Made by a program: the position numbers and the translations under genes. Shown here piece by piece: positions 8,408 through 16,658 of a stretch of DNA of 64,000 nucleotides (position 1 is the first letter of the stretch; the number at the start of each line of letters is the position of its first letter). The notes beneath the pieces were generated by a model, which worked only from the letters and a program-made list of their open reading frames with translations, was not told the origin of the DNA and did not search any database. The stretch is from Anaerolineae bacterium (GTDB lineage: Bacteria > Chloroflexota > Anaerolineae > DUEN01): assembly GCA_025060615.1 (NCBI GenBank), contig JANXBS010000009.1, positions 1 to 64,000 of the forward strand. Reading direction: 5' to 3'.

Positions 8408-9277
8408 ATGGTCACGATAACGGTCTCACAAGTAGTGGTGGATGTCAACGAGCGGGATTTTCAACGCGAGGTGATCGAACGCTCACACGAGGTGCCCGTA
8501 GTAGTGGACTTTTGGGCGCCCTGGTGTGCACCATGCCGGATGCTTGGCCCAGTGCTGGAGAGCCTAGCCCAGGAGTTCAGTGGTCGCTTTGTGCTCGCCA
8601 AGGTGAACACGGATGAGAACCCACGGCTGGCGACACGATTCGGAATTCAGGGCATCCCAGCCGTGAAAGCCTTCAAAAATGGCCGCGTGATCGCCGAGTT
8701 CGTTGGCGCGCAGCCCAGGCCGATCGTGCGTAGGTTTATCGAGCAGTTGCTGCCAAACGAAGTAGACGCGAAGGTGGCGGAAGGGCGAAGACTCTTGGCA
8801 GCCGGCCGGTTCTCCGAAGCGGAGGCTCAGTTCCAGGAAGTGCTCTCTAAACAGCCGGATCATCCGGCCGCGCTCTTGGGCCGGGCGCAAGCCCTGCTGG
8901 GGTTGGGACAGGACGAAGCAGCTTTGAAATTGCTGAACCAGGTCCCGGCAGCCACGCCAGAAGGGGCCGAGGCCGCTCGTTTGCGCGCTCAGGTCGCTCT
9001 GCGTCGGTGGGCTGACAATGGAGACGAGGCTGACCTCAAAGCCCACCTAACTGAGAACCCGGCTGATCTCGAGGCTCGCTACCAACTGGCCAGCTTGCTG
9101 GCCAGCCAACAGCGATACGAGGAGGCCTTGGAACACTTTCTGGAAGTCATCCGGCGGGATCGCAAGTTCCGCAACGGCGATGCCCGTCAGGCGATGCTTC
9201 ACATCTTCGAGCTGTTGGGCGATCATCCGCTCACGCGGGCCTATCGGAATAAGCTGGCCAGCGTGCTGTTCGCCTGA
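8408..9277 (+). CDS. Thioredoxin with C-terminal TPR repeats (CnoX/YbbN-like)
   Basis: The 289-residue protein has an N-terminal thioredoxin domain with an intact WCAPC active site (C40, C43) and the cis-proline region GIQGIPAVKAF. About 170 residues of TPR-type helices follow. E. coli CnoX has this layout and acts as a chaperone-redox protein handing clients to GroEL or DnaK. CnoX there lacks the first cysteine, whereas this one keeps both, so reductase activity is likely. Start at 8408 follows GGGAGGAATCAGGG; an in-frame ATG at 8321 falls on the promoter and is rejected. Confidence 0.88.
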   Translation: MVTITVSQVVVDVNERDFQREVIERSHEVPVVVDFWAPWCAPCRMLGPVLESLAQEFSGRFVLAKVNTDENPRLATRFGIQGIPAVKAFKNGRVIAEFVGAQPRPIVRRFIEQLLPNEVDAKVAEGRRLLAAGRFSEAEAQFQEVLSKQPDHPAALLGRAQALLGLGQDEAALKLLNQVPAATPEGAEAARLRAQVALRRWADNGDEADLKAHLTENPADLEARYQLASLLASQQRYEEALEHFLEVIRRDRKFRNGDARQAMLHIFELLGDHPLTRAYRNKLASVLFA

Positions 9278-9458
9278 ACGCTGAAATGAATATACCCCAC
9301 CTATCGCCTGGTGATCCGGAAAGGCTTCCTTACTATCTCCTTGACCCACCCATTGGGACTTGACAGGTAAGAGGCTGAAAAGAGCCATTCCGCGGAGGGG
9401 ATTTTCCCCTCCGCTTCCCATCCGGCGATGGATCGCCGGATGATAGCTTTATCCTCGT

Positions 9459-10829
9459 CTACGAGCTCGCTTGGATCTCTGTTAACATCCGACGTGCGGC
9501 GCGTCGGCCGATCTCTACAGCGAAGTTCGTCCCGCGATCCCACGGGTAAACCTGGCTCATGCTCGCCAACCACAGCCCGGGGATGGGCGTTTTCAGGTCG
9601 GGGATTGACTGAGAGTGGCAAACCGGCGGCACAGGTTGAGCATAGGGTGTGCGAAACAGCCATGCGTCGCGCACCCAATCAGGCGTAAAGCGCGGGTTGA
9701 AGCGGGAGAGCGCCGGCAAGAAGCGCGCTAATAGCTCCTCCTTGCTTAACGAGAAATACTCGTGGTTCGGGTCCAGATAATCGCCACAGTAAACGATATG
9801 GTCCCCGCCGAAGTACTCCGGCGAGAGAAAATTTGTATGCTCTACCAGCGCTAGAAAGGGGAATCCCGCCGCCTTAGGCAGATTATGCCAGTAAAAGCCC
9901 TGTTCCGACAGACGATGTTTAAGCGCCAGAACCATCACCACCGCCCCCATCGACTTAAGTGCCAGCAGGCGTTCCAGATAGGCAGGCGGCAGCGAAGGGG
10001 TCAGCCGGGCGAGCAGGGCTGGCGAGGTCGTCACCAGGCATTGGTCAAACTCGGCGATACCTTCAGGCAACGTCAGCCGTAGCCCACCTTCTGGCCGCGG
10101 CTCGATGCGCTGGACTGGGGTCCGCAGGCGAATGGTGGCCCCCTCGGCCTGCACTCGTTCGGCAAAGGCGTCCATAAACGCCTGGAAGCCGCCCTCGAAC
10201 GTCCCCAAACGGGGCGTGCGGGCCTTGACCCTGGCCCAGAACCAGGCCATGTTGACTTCTTGATAGTGCGGGCCGAACTTGCCGACGAGTAACGGCTCCC
10301 ACAGAGTCTGATAGCAATGCTGACCCATCCAACGGCACAGCCATTCATGGGCCGTCACCCGTTCCAGCGGCTGCCATCGTGAGACGGACAGCAGGTAAAC
10401 GGCGACCAGACCATAGCGGATTTTGTCTAACCAAGAAAGGGCGGGGAACCGGAACATGTACAGGGCGCGCGCCAACGTTCCCGCCCCGGGCATCTGGTCG
10501 AGCCAGGGAAGGGCTGGGAATATAGCGGATAGCGGACCATCTAGCGGGTAAAATTGGCCGGCGTGATAAACCGCCGTAATAGGCCAGGGAAAGATCACCC
10601 GATGGCGCCAGCCCAACTCATCAATGAGCTGAAGGATGTGACGATCGCTGGCGAACCAGTGATGGTAATACCGTTCGACCGACCAAGCCCAATGAGAGGC
10701 CTTGAAACCGGAGGCGAGCCCTCCCACATAATCCGCGGCCTCAAAAACGGTGACGCGGCAGCCGGCGCGCGCCAAATCATAGGCGGCGGCTAGGCCGCCT
10801 GCCCCTGCCCCGATAATAGCAACGTTCAT
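9459..10829 (-). CDS. FAD-dependent amine oxidase / protoporphyrinogen oxidase-like protein
   Basis: A 456-residue flavoprotein with the dinucleotide-binding motif IIGAGAGGLAAAYDL at its N-terminus, then VFEAADYVGGLA, which contacts FAD in the monoamine-oxidase/UDP-galactopyranose mutase group. The C-terminus ends with a second flavin-contact stretch (GLWLASMSQVYPWDRGTN). Close relatives are usually named FAD-dependent oxidoreductase near sugar or carotenoid genes; the substrate cannot be read here. Start 10829 has GAGAGAGGGGGT directly before it. It stands alone with its own strong promoter. Confidence 0.78.
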   Translation of the reverse strand: MNVAIIGAGAGGLAAAYDLARAGCRVTVFEAADYVGGLASGFKASHWAWSVERYYHHWFASDRHILQLIDELGWRHRVIFPWPITAVYHAGQFYPLDGPLSAIFPALPWLDQMPGAGTLARALYMFRFPALSWLDKIRYGLVAVYLLSVSRWQPLERVTAHEWLCRWMGQHCYQTLWEPLLVGKFGPHYQEVNMAWFWARVKARTPRLGTFEGGFQAFMDAFAERVQAEGATIRLRTPVQRIEPRPEGGLRLTLPEGIAEFDQCLVTTSPALLARLTPSLPPAYLERLLALKSMGAVVMVLALKHRLSEQGFYWHNLPKAAGFPFLALVEHTNFLSPEYFGGDHIVYCGDYLDPNHEYFSLSKEELLARFLPALSRFNPRFTPDWVRDAWLFRTPYAQPVPPVCHSQSIPDLKTPIPGLWLASMSQVYPWDRGTNFAVEIGRRAARRMLTEIQASS

Positions 10830-10886
10830 ACCCCCTCTCTCGGCCAGTTCAGGCATGGCCCCTTCTCAAGCGCTTTGCGCCTGGGG

Positions 10887-10915
10887 ATTATCACCGAAAC
10901 GATTAAAGCTGTCAA
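10887..10915 (-). promoter_or_regulatory. Promoter of the flavin oxidoreductase gene
   Basis: On the minus strand TTGACA (10910-10915) and GATAAT (10887-10892) have a 17-bp spacer, close to consensus. Confidence 0.7.
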
Positions 10916-11027
10916 CGCGTTTAAAGATTACCTTAGGGTTCTTCACCCCTGAACGCCTATCCATTGCAAGCCGTACATCCGAAGGCCAGAAACCAGTGAT
11001 TTAAAAACCCGTATTGGGCAAAGGGAT

Positions 11028-11056
11028 TTGCTCAAGAGGAGAAGAAGGGATATACT
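11028..11056 (+). promoter_or_regulatory. Promoter of the coiled-coil nuclease-fold gene
   Basis: TTGCTC (11028-11033) and TATACT (11051-11056) with a 17-bp spacer, followed by GGAGG and an ATG at 11096. Confidence 0.65.
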
Positions 11057-11095
11057 CTGCTCAAAGAGCATGAAAACCCTGGAGGCGAAGAGTGG

Positions 11096-11917
11096 ATGCC
11101 CTTTACAGTAGCTGATTTTCACGATTTGGCGCGGCTGCTTTACGAACATCCCGAATGGCGAGCTGAGATACGTCGGCTGGTGCTCACGGATGAGGTCCTA
11201 GAGTTACCAGCTTTGATCCGCCAATTGGTCGAAGAGCACCGAGCCTTTGCTGAGGAGCAACGTGCTCTGGCTGAAGCTCAACGGCTTAGCGAAGCGCGCC
11301 TAGCTCGCGTTGAGGCCGCTATTGAGCGCTTAGTTGAGGAACAACGCGCCTTGGCCGAGGCGCAGCGGCGCACCGAGGAGCGGGTGGGCCGGTTGGAGAT
11401 GGCCCTGACGGAGCTGGCCGAGGCGCAGCGGCGCACCGAGGAGAGCATACAAAAGCTGAGCGAGACCCAGGCCGGGCTGAAGGATCGCCTCGACCGACTC
11501 GAGGCTATCTTCGGCGCCACTGTGGAGGATGAAGCAGGCGGAGTCCTCCGCTCCATCTTAGAGGAAAAAGGCTATCGTCCTCTGGCAGAGCCATACAATT
11601 TGGCTTTGGATGGAGAAGTGGATGTGGTACTGCCACTGGCCGCACCAGATGGAGACATCGTCTGGGCTGTGGCTGAGGCTAAGGCCCGCCTGAGCTACAG
11701 CGATGTACGGGCCTGGGCTCAGCGTATGAAGTCAGCGGGGTGGCAACAGCGGTTAGCAGCATACCAGGTGCCAGGCCCGTTCTTGGTCTATGCTTTTGGA
11801 ATTCGGGTGGATCGAAGTGCGATAGAGGAGGCGGAACGGCAGGGAATTGGGCTGCTCACAGGTCAAGGGGAACGAGTAGCACCCAAAGGATTGGTGGGCG
11901 CGGAGACGAGGCCATAA
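11096..11917 (+). CDS. Coiled-coil protein with C-terminal PD-(D/E)XK nuclease-like domain
   Basis: The 273-residue protein has a helical N-terminus (DFHDLARLLYEHPEWRAEIRRLV) and a long coiled coil at about 45-140 built from EEQRALAEAQRRTEE-type units. A compact domain follows. There GEVDVVLPL and WAVAEAKARLS give the D-(x)n-ExK spacing of a PD-(D/E)XK nuclease. Such proteins are common in multiple copies in Chloroflexota and Cyanobacteria and are annotated DUF3782-like. A 29-bp exact repeat inside the coiled coil points to recent internal expansion. Whether it cuts DNA is unknown; no partner gene is seen. Confidence 0.75.
   Translation: MPFTVADFHDLARLLYEHPEWRAEIRRLVLTDEVLELPALIRQLVEEHRAFAEEQRALAEAQRLSEARLARVEAAIERLVEEQRALAEAQRRTEERVGRLEMALTELAEAQRRTEESIQKLSETQAGLKDRLDRLEAIFGATVEDEAGGVLRSILEEKGYRPLAEPYNLALDGEVDVVLPLAAPDGDIVWAVAEAKARLSYSDVRAWAQRMKSAGWQQRLAAYQVPGPFLVYAFGIRVDRSAIEEAERQGIGLLTGQGERVAPKGLVGAETRP
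11352..11443 (+). repeat. Exact 29-bp direct repeat, 63-bp period, inside the coiled coil
   Basis: The same 29 bases occur at 11352-11380 and 11415-11443. The 63-bp period equals 21 codons or three heptads, so the repeat keeps the coiled-coil register. Confidence 0.9.
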
Positions 11918-11950
11918 CGATTCTCTCCCCTTTTCCCGAGGAGTCATGTT

Positions 11951-12403
11951 ATGGATGGGCTAATCAATAACGTCATCACTCAGGTGGCTATCGTCGTCAG
12001 GGATATCGAGAAAACAGCCTGCAACTATGCCGAGCTTTTCGGCATGGAGATGCCCCCCATCATCCTTACCGATCCCGAGGAGAAAGCCCATACTCGATAC
12101 CAGGGACAACCTACCTCAGCGCGCGCCAAGCTGGCTTTCTTCCGGATGGGATCTCTCTCTCTGGAGCTGATCGAGCCGATAGGCGGCCCCAGCACTTGGC
12201 AGGAGTTTCTGGACAAACACGGCGAGGGGATTCATCACATCGCCTTCCAGGTCCAGGATATGGATAAGGCTGTGCGCTTCCTGGAGAGCAAGGGGATATC
12301 GCTGGTGCAGCAAGGGGATTTCACAGGGGGATGCTACGCCTATATGGACGCGACCCCGCAGTTGGGCGCCATTATTGAGCTGCTAGTCCACGATCACTCC
12401 TGA
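11951..12403 (+). CDS. VOC-family protein (glyoxalase / methylmalonyl-CoA epimerase-like)
   Basis: The 150-residue protein consists of two beta-alpha-beta-beta-beta VOC modules. Likely metal ligands are visible: Q in NVITQVAIVV at the first position, E in SLELIEP, H in GEGIHHIAFQV and E in AIIELL. In methylmalonyl-CoA epimerases the first ligand is normally His, so the metal site differs slightly. It begins 33 bp after the nuclease-fold gene and may share its transcript. The exact reaction cannot be assigned. Confidence 0.75.
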   Translation: MDGLINNVITQVAIVVRDIEKTACNYAELFGMEMPPIILTDPEEKAHTRYQGQPTSARAKLAFFRMGSLSLELIEPIGGPSTWQEFLDKHGEGIHHIAFQVQDMDKAVRFLESKGISLVQQGDFTGGCYAYMDATPQLGAIIELLVHDHS

Positions 12404-12431
12404 TATAGATGAGCTATTCCGCTCTTGTGGC

Positions 12432-12460
12432 TTGACAAGTGCGCTTCTCTGTTGCATAAT
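12432..12460 (+). promoter_or_regulatory. Promoter of the protoglobin gene
   Basis: TTGACA (12432-12437) and CATAAT (12455-12460), 17-bp spacer. The leader is about 90 nt to the ATG at 12557. Confidence 0.7.
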
Positions 12461-12556
12461 TTAGTTAGGATTCCTATCTATTAAGATGTTGTCCCCCACC
12501 TTCACTTATCTTCTAGGGCAGATCGCGCCCTTGAGTCTCACATCAAGGAGGGTAAG

Positions 12557-13156
12557 ATGAGCGGCACGCAACAGAGAAGCATCCCAGGATACACCTACGG
12601 TACTGCGGCAGTAGGACCATCGCCTATTAGCTTGCAGGACTTAGACCTCCTCAAGCAGGCTGTCCTCTTCACGGATGAGGATGTCAAGTACCTGCGGATG
12701 GCGGGGGAGGTGTTGGCAGATCAGGTGGAGGATGTGCTGGACCTGTGGTATGGTTTTGTGGGCTCTCATCCTCACCTGGTATACTACTTCAGCGGTCCTG
12801 ATGGTCAGCCCAGTGCCGAATACTTGGCCGCCGTACGTAAGCGCTTTGGCCAGTGGATCCTAGATACCTGCAACCGTCCATACGATCAGGATTGGCTGAA
12901 CTATCAGCACGAGATCGGCTTACGGCATCATCGCACGAAGAAAAATCGGACGGACAACGTCCAATCCGTTCCGAACGTAAGCTTCCGATACATGGTGGCC
13001 TTTATCTACCCTATTACTGCAACTATCAAGCCCTTCCTGGCGAAGAAAGGACACAGTGCTGAAGAGGTAGAGAAAATGCACCAAGCGTGGTTCAAGTCCG
13101 TCGTCCTTCAGGTCGCCCTCTGGAGCTATCCATACGTCAAAGACGGTGATTTTTGA
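12557..13156 (+). CDS. Protoglobin
   Basis: A 199-residue single-domain heme protein of the protoglobin family, the globin-coupled-sensor lineage without a signalling domain. It has the family-typical N-terminal extension (IPGYTYG), and EIGLRHHRTKKN at residues 119-130 carries the expected proximal heme histidine. Family members bind O2, CO and NO; the archaeal prototype is MaPgb. AAGGAGGG precedes the ATG. A strong hairpin follows and then a MarR regulator on the same strand, which suggests a gas- or redox-responsive pair. Confidence 0.93.
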   Translation: MSGTQQRSIPGYTYGTAAVGPSPISLQDLDLLKQAVLFTDEDVKYLRMAGEVLADQVEDVLDLWYGFVGSHPHLVYYFSGPDGQPSAEYLAAVRKRFGQWILDTCNRPYDQDWLNYQHEIGLRHHRTKKNRTDNVQSVPNVSFRYMVAFIYPITATIKPFLAKKGHSAEEVEKMHQAWFKSVVLQVALWSYPYVKDGDF

Positions 13157-13180
13157 CGAGCTCCTCTTCTAACTCGACGG

Positions 13181-13222
13181 GGCTTGGGTGGCTGAAGGCG
13201 CTATCTTCGGCCACCCAAAGCC
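13181..13222 (+). terminator. Long hairpin between protoglobin and MarR
   Basis: Arms 13186-13197 and 13205-13216 pair over 12 bp with one G-T wobble and a 7-base loop. They extend through GGCTT and AAAGCC with a one-base bulge. No T run follows directly. It can stop the protoglobin transcript or act as an attenuator for the MarR gene. It engulfs the alternative GTG start at 13188, which supports the later start at 13245. Confidence 0.6.
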
Positions 13223-13244
13223 AAATCCTAAAAATGGTTGTTCA

Positions 13245-13871
13245 ATGAACTCCGTTTTCGACCCGTCCAGGCAACAACAGGATGTGGCCAGCAAGGTGGT
13301 AGCCGCGCTGGAGCGGCTTTGTCAAGCTTTTCGCGTGTTGCTTTGGGAAGAGGCGAAGGTTCATCATCTGAGCCCAATCCAAATCCAGTTTCTGGTCTAT
13401 CTGCTCTATCACTCACCCGAGCTCTGCCGGATCAGCCAGCTTGCCCGTGAGTTTGGGCTGACTCAAGCGACCGTCAGCGACGCGATCGCAGCCCTAGAGG
13501 GGAAGGCCCTTGTGAGCCGCGAGCCTTGGCACGGAGATCGGCGCGTGTCTACCCTGAAGCTGACGCCGACCGGCCGAGAGCTGGCCGTTAGGCTCTCCAC
13601 CTGGGCCGAGGTGATCGGCCAATGCGTTTCCACTTTTCCCTTTGAAGAGCAGGAGGCCATTCTGCGATTTCTGATGCAGTTAATCGAATCGCTGCATCGA
13701 GCTGGGATCATCAGCGTCGCCCGGATGTGCATCACCTGTCGTTTCTTCCAACCCAATGTGGCTCCTCACAGCGATTCGCCCCACTACTGCCGGCTGATCA
13801 ACAAACCCCTCACCAACTCAGAGCTCCGCATCGACTGCCCGGACCATGAGCCGGCTATGATCCCCGGATAA
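13245..13871 (+). CDS. MarR-family regulator with a C-terminal four-cysteine motif
   Basis: The 208-residue protein has a MarR winged helix-turn-helix at about 40-120 (ISQLAREFGLTQATVSDAIAALE as recognition region, wing REPWHGDRR). A 50-residue tail carries C162, C165, C182 and C198, in CITC, HYC and DCPDHE. Four spaced cysteines suggest a bound metal or iron-sulfur cluster and hence redox or NO sensing; this is inference. Standard MarR proteins are about 140-160 residues, so the tail is an added module. The start at 13245 avoids the upstream hairpin, but lacks a good ribosome site. Confidence 0.8.
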   Translation: MNSVFDPSRQQQDVASKVVAALERLCQAFRVLLWEEAKVHHLSPIQIQFLVYLLYHSPELCRISQLAREFGLTQATVSDAIAALEGKALVSREPWHGDRRVSTLKLTPTGRELAVRLSTWAEVIGQCVSTFPFEEQEAILRFLMQLIESLHRAGIISVARMCITCRFFQPNVAPHSDSPHYCRLINKPLTNSELRIDCPDHEPAMIPG

Positions 13872-13976
13872 AGAATTCGACGCTGCACCTGACCGTGGGG
13901 GAAGTTACAGATGCGTAGCAGCCAAAGCGTCAGAATAGGCACAGTGGATCTCTAATCTCACGTAGGACATTTGGTG

Positions 13977-15134
13977 ATGCAAGCGATTGTAAACGGACAG
14001 CTGTTCACTCCTCAGCCCATCCCCGGCGAGGGGGTTGTGCTCATCGAGGGAGGGTATATCGTCGCTGCTGGGCCGGCGAATTCGGTGCGTATCCCACCGG
14101 GCAGCGAGGTGATAGACGCTGGTGGGCGTAAGGTTGTGCCTGGTCTGGTGGACGTGCATATTCACGGCTTGCTCGGCTATAGCTGTATGGGGGCTGAGCT
14201 GGCCGAGGTGGCAGCCATCCTACCGCGCTTCGGGGTGACGGCCTTCTGCGCTACCACCATCACTGCGCCCATCGAGCACGTCCAGGAGGCTCTGGGGGAA
14301 ATGGCCGAAGTGATCGAGCGCCGGCCGCAAGGAGCTCGCATCCTGGGGATTCACCTGGAGGGGCCACATCTCTCGCCGAAACGCTCAGGGATGGCCAAAG
14401 CCGACCTGCAACGTCCGCTCACATGGGATGAATTTCAGCGGCTTCAGGAGGCGGCGCACGGAAATATTCGCATGATCACTTTCGCGCCGGAAGAGGATCG
14501 TGCGGCTGAGTTGATCCCGCGCTTGCGGAAGCTGGGGGTAGTGCCCGTGATCGGCCATTCTGATGCCACATTCGATCAAGTGACCGCCTGGGTGAGGCTG
14601 GGGCTGGCACACGCCACCCACGCGTTCAATGCCATGCGCGGTTTTCATCATCGGGAGCCAGGGGTCCTGGGCGCGGTGCTGCTATACGACGAGATCATAG
14701 CGCAGTTGATCGCCGATGGGCACCATGTCCATCCGGGCGCGATGGCGCTACTGTGGAAGGTGAAAGGCCCAGAGCGTACTGCGCTGATCAGCGACGCTAT
14801 CCCGTATGCCGGCCTGCCCCCCGGCCAGTACGAGTGGGAAGGCTACCGGCTGATCCTGGATGGGGAGACTTGCCGACTGGCAGATGGGACGCTGGCAGGG
14901 GCTACCACTCTGCTAAACCAAGACATCATGACGCTGATTAGGCTGGTCGGCGTACCCTTTGCCGATGCGTTGGCAGCGGCCACCCGCACGCCAGCTCTCT
15001 CGATTGGTCATGGCACGTGGCTAGGGCAACTGGCGCCTGGCTTTGCGGCTGATGTGGCCATCCTAGAAGAAGATGGACAAGCCTGGCAGACATGGGTGAG
15101 CGGAGAACTTGTGTTCAGCACCTGCGCGTCCTGA
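13977..15134 (+). CDS. nagA: N-acetylglucosamine-6-phosphate deacetylase
   Basis: A 385-residue amidohydrolase that removes acetate from GlcNAc-6-phosphate during amino-sugar and cell-wall recycling. Motifs include VDVHIHG (first metal site), HLEGPHLSP, GHSDATFDQ and HAFNAM, then SDAIPYAG with the catalytic aspartate. The start at 13977 is eight bases after TAGGA; GTG and TTG codons just upstream are less likely. No nagB or transporter lies nearby. Confidence 0.93.
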   Translation: MQAIVNGQLFTPQPIPGEGVVLIEGGYIVAAGPANSVRIPPGSEVIDAGGRKVVPGLVDVHIHGLLGYSCMGAELAEVAAILPRFGVTAFCATTITAPIEHVQEALGEMAEVIERRPQGARILGIHLEGPHLSPKRSGMAKADLQRPLTWDEFQRLQEAAHGNIRMITFAPEEDRAAELIPRLRKLGVVPVIGHSDATFDQVTAWVRLGLAHATHAFNAMRGFHHREPGVLGAVLLYDEIIAQLIADGHHVHPGAMALLWKVKGPERTALISDAIPYAGLPPGQYEWEGYRLILDGETCRLADGTLAGATTLLNQDIMTLIRLVGVPFADALAAATRTPALSIGHGTWLGQLAPGFAADVAILEEDGQAWQTWVSGELVFSTCAS

Positions 15135-15227
15135 TAGGCATTCCCTTTGGACACGCTAAGGCTCCTTCGATTCCCCGCTGTTTATTCACCGCCCGGAAGC
15201 TATTGACAGAAAGGAGGCTATGACTAC

Positions 15228-15617
15228 ATGAATATCCTTTTGTGGCTTCTGCAAATCTTGCTAGGCGTCTACTTCTTCTTCACTGGGATCGTCCATTTTA
15301 TCGTGCCACCTGGCCTACCCGCGCCGATGGCTTGGATGTATGAGCTCTCGCCCGGCTTGCACTACCTCAGCGGCACCGCCGAAATCTTAGCGGGGCTTGG
15401 ACTTATCTTGCCTGGTCTGACTCGCATTCAGACCCGTCTGACGCCTCTAGCGGCATTTGGGTTGGTGCTTGTCATGTTGGGAGCGGCAATCTGGCACCTC
15501 CTGCGCAATGAGTTTTCCAACATCGCTATGAACCTGATCTTGGCCGGGCTGTCAGGCTTCGTGGCCTATGGTCGGTGGCGACTGAGCCCACTCAAGGCCA
15601 AGGGGGCTCAGCCCTGA
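15228..15617 (+). CDS. DoxX-like small membrane protein
   Basis: This 129-residue protein has four predicted membrane helices (about 3-24, 45-62, 68-90 and 97-115). LLGVYFFFTGIVHF at the start and GTAEILAGLGLILPG in helix 2 are DoxX/DoxD-type signatures. AGGAGG lies nine bases before the ATG. It precedes the CcdA-TlpA-glutaredoxin genes by 126 bp, and DoxX proteins are often linked with thiol or sulfur redox, so a shared role is plausible. The exact function is unknown. Confidence 0.72.
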   Translation: MNILLWLLQILLGVYFFFTGIVHFIVPPGLPAPMAWMYELSPGLHYLSGTAEILAGLGLILPGLTRIQTRLTPLAAFGLVLVMLGAAIWHLLRNEFSNIAMNLILAGLSGFVAYGRWRLSPLKAKGAQP

Positions 15618-15743
15618 CACCAAGATCACACGTGGAGGTCCGTTCCAGGAGGACGGAGTTGGATTTACAGCTGACCTGGTTGGACTCACTAGAATAGACG
15701 GCGCGTACAGGCCTCTACGATACGTGGGCCGGGGAGATCAATC

Positions 15744-16658
15744 GTGCTACGCCAAAATAGCACTTTTCTGCACGCCGCTGCCTTCGTTTTAGGGTTTGGG
15801 CTGATCTTTACGCTATTGGGGGCCTCCGTTGGCCTAGTCGGATATGTGATCTACGGATTTCTCCCGCTCATCCAACAGATCGGTGGCGTGTTGTTGATGA
15901 TCTTTGGGTTGATTACTATAGGGTTGTTTGGCTGGCTACGAGAGCTGGTGCAGCGCTCACCTGCCTGGCCCGCAAGCGAGTGGCGGCGAATGCTGGTTCG
16001 CGCGCTGAACTTTTTTATTTATCTCATGTACACGGAACGACGGGCGCAGATGGAGCTCAAGAGCCGGGGATATGTGGCCTCCTTTTTGACGGGGGTCTTC
16101 TTCTCCGCTGGCTGGATCCCCTGCGTAGGACCGATCCTGGCAGCGATCTTGCTATTGGCCTCACAACAGCAGACCGTCGCTCAGGGCACTGCCCTACTCG
16201 CGGTCTATTCGCTAGGGCTGGGGATCCCCTTCTTGATCACCGGTGCTGCCTTCAGCCCAGTGACCAGCGCGCTCCGGCGGTTGAACCGCTACGCTAGAGT
16301 CGTCTCACTGATCAGCGGTGTCTTCCTTATCTTAGTAGGATGGCTGCTGTTCACCGATCAACTTCGCATTCTCTCGGGCGCCTTCCTGAGCCGGTTCGGC
16401 TTGGGGCTGGTGGCCTTCGAGAGCAGCCTAATCGTTGACCAAGCTGACCTCTCGTTCCCCCTGGCTTTTCTAGCCGGCTTGCTCTCGTTCTTCTCGCCGT
16501 GTGTCCTGCCCCTGATCCCGGGCTATCTCGGATACTTGAGCGGAGCCTCGCTGGCCGGGATGGCATCTATAGCCCAAGATAAACAGCCTGCAGCGGCTGA
16601 ACAGCCTATCGCCGTCAGGAATGAGCCGCTCCGCCGTCAGCCTAGAGGTGAACTATGA
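15744..16658 (+). CDS. ccdA: CcdA-type thiol-disulfide transporter with permuted helix order
   Basis: CcdA moves electrons from cytoplasmic thioredoxin across the membrane. This 304-residue version has six helices and both active cysteines, but the order is changed. Residues 6-60 match normal helices 2-3 (TFLHAAAFVLGFGLIFTLLG). Residues 108-205 match helices 4-6 with C127 in GWIPCVGP. Normal helix 1, with C253 in FFSPCVLPLIPGYLGYLSG, sits at 236-267. The C-terminal tail resembles the usual helix 1-2 linker. No SPCVLP segment is encoded upstream in any forward frame. The GTG start has GGGGAG nearby. It overlaps tlpA as ATGA. Confidence 0.85.
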   Translation: MLRQNSTFLHAAAFVLGFGLIFTLLGASVGLVGYVIYGFLPLIQQIGGVLLMIFGLITIGLFGWLRELVQRSPAWPASEWRRMLVRALNFFIYLMYTERRAQMELKSRGYVASFLTGVFFSAGWIPCVGPILAAILLLASQQQTVAQGTALLAVYSLGLGIPFLITGAAFSPVTSALRRLNRYARVVSLISGVFLILVGWLLFTDQLRILSGAFLSRFGLGLVAFESSLIVDQADLSFPLAFLAGLLSFFSPCVLPLIPGYLGYLSGASLAGMASIAQDKQPAAAEQPIAVRNEPLRRQPRGEL

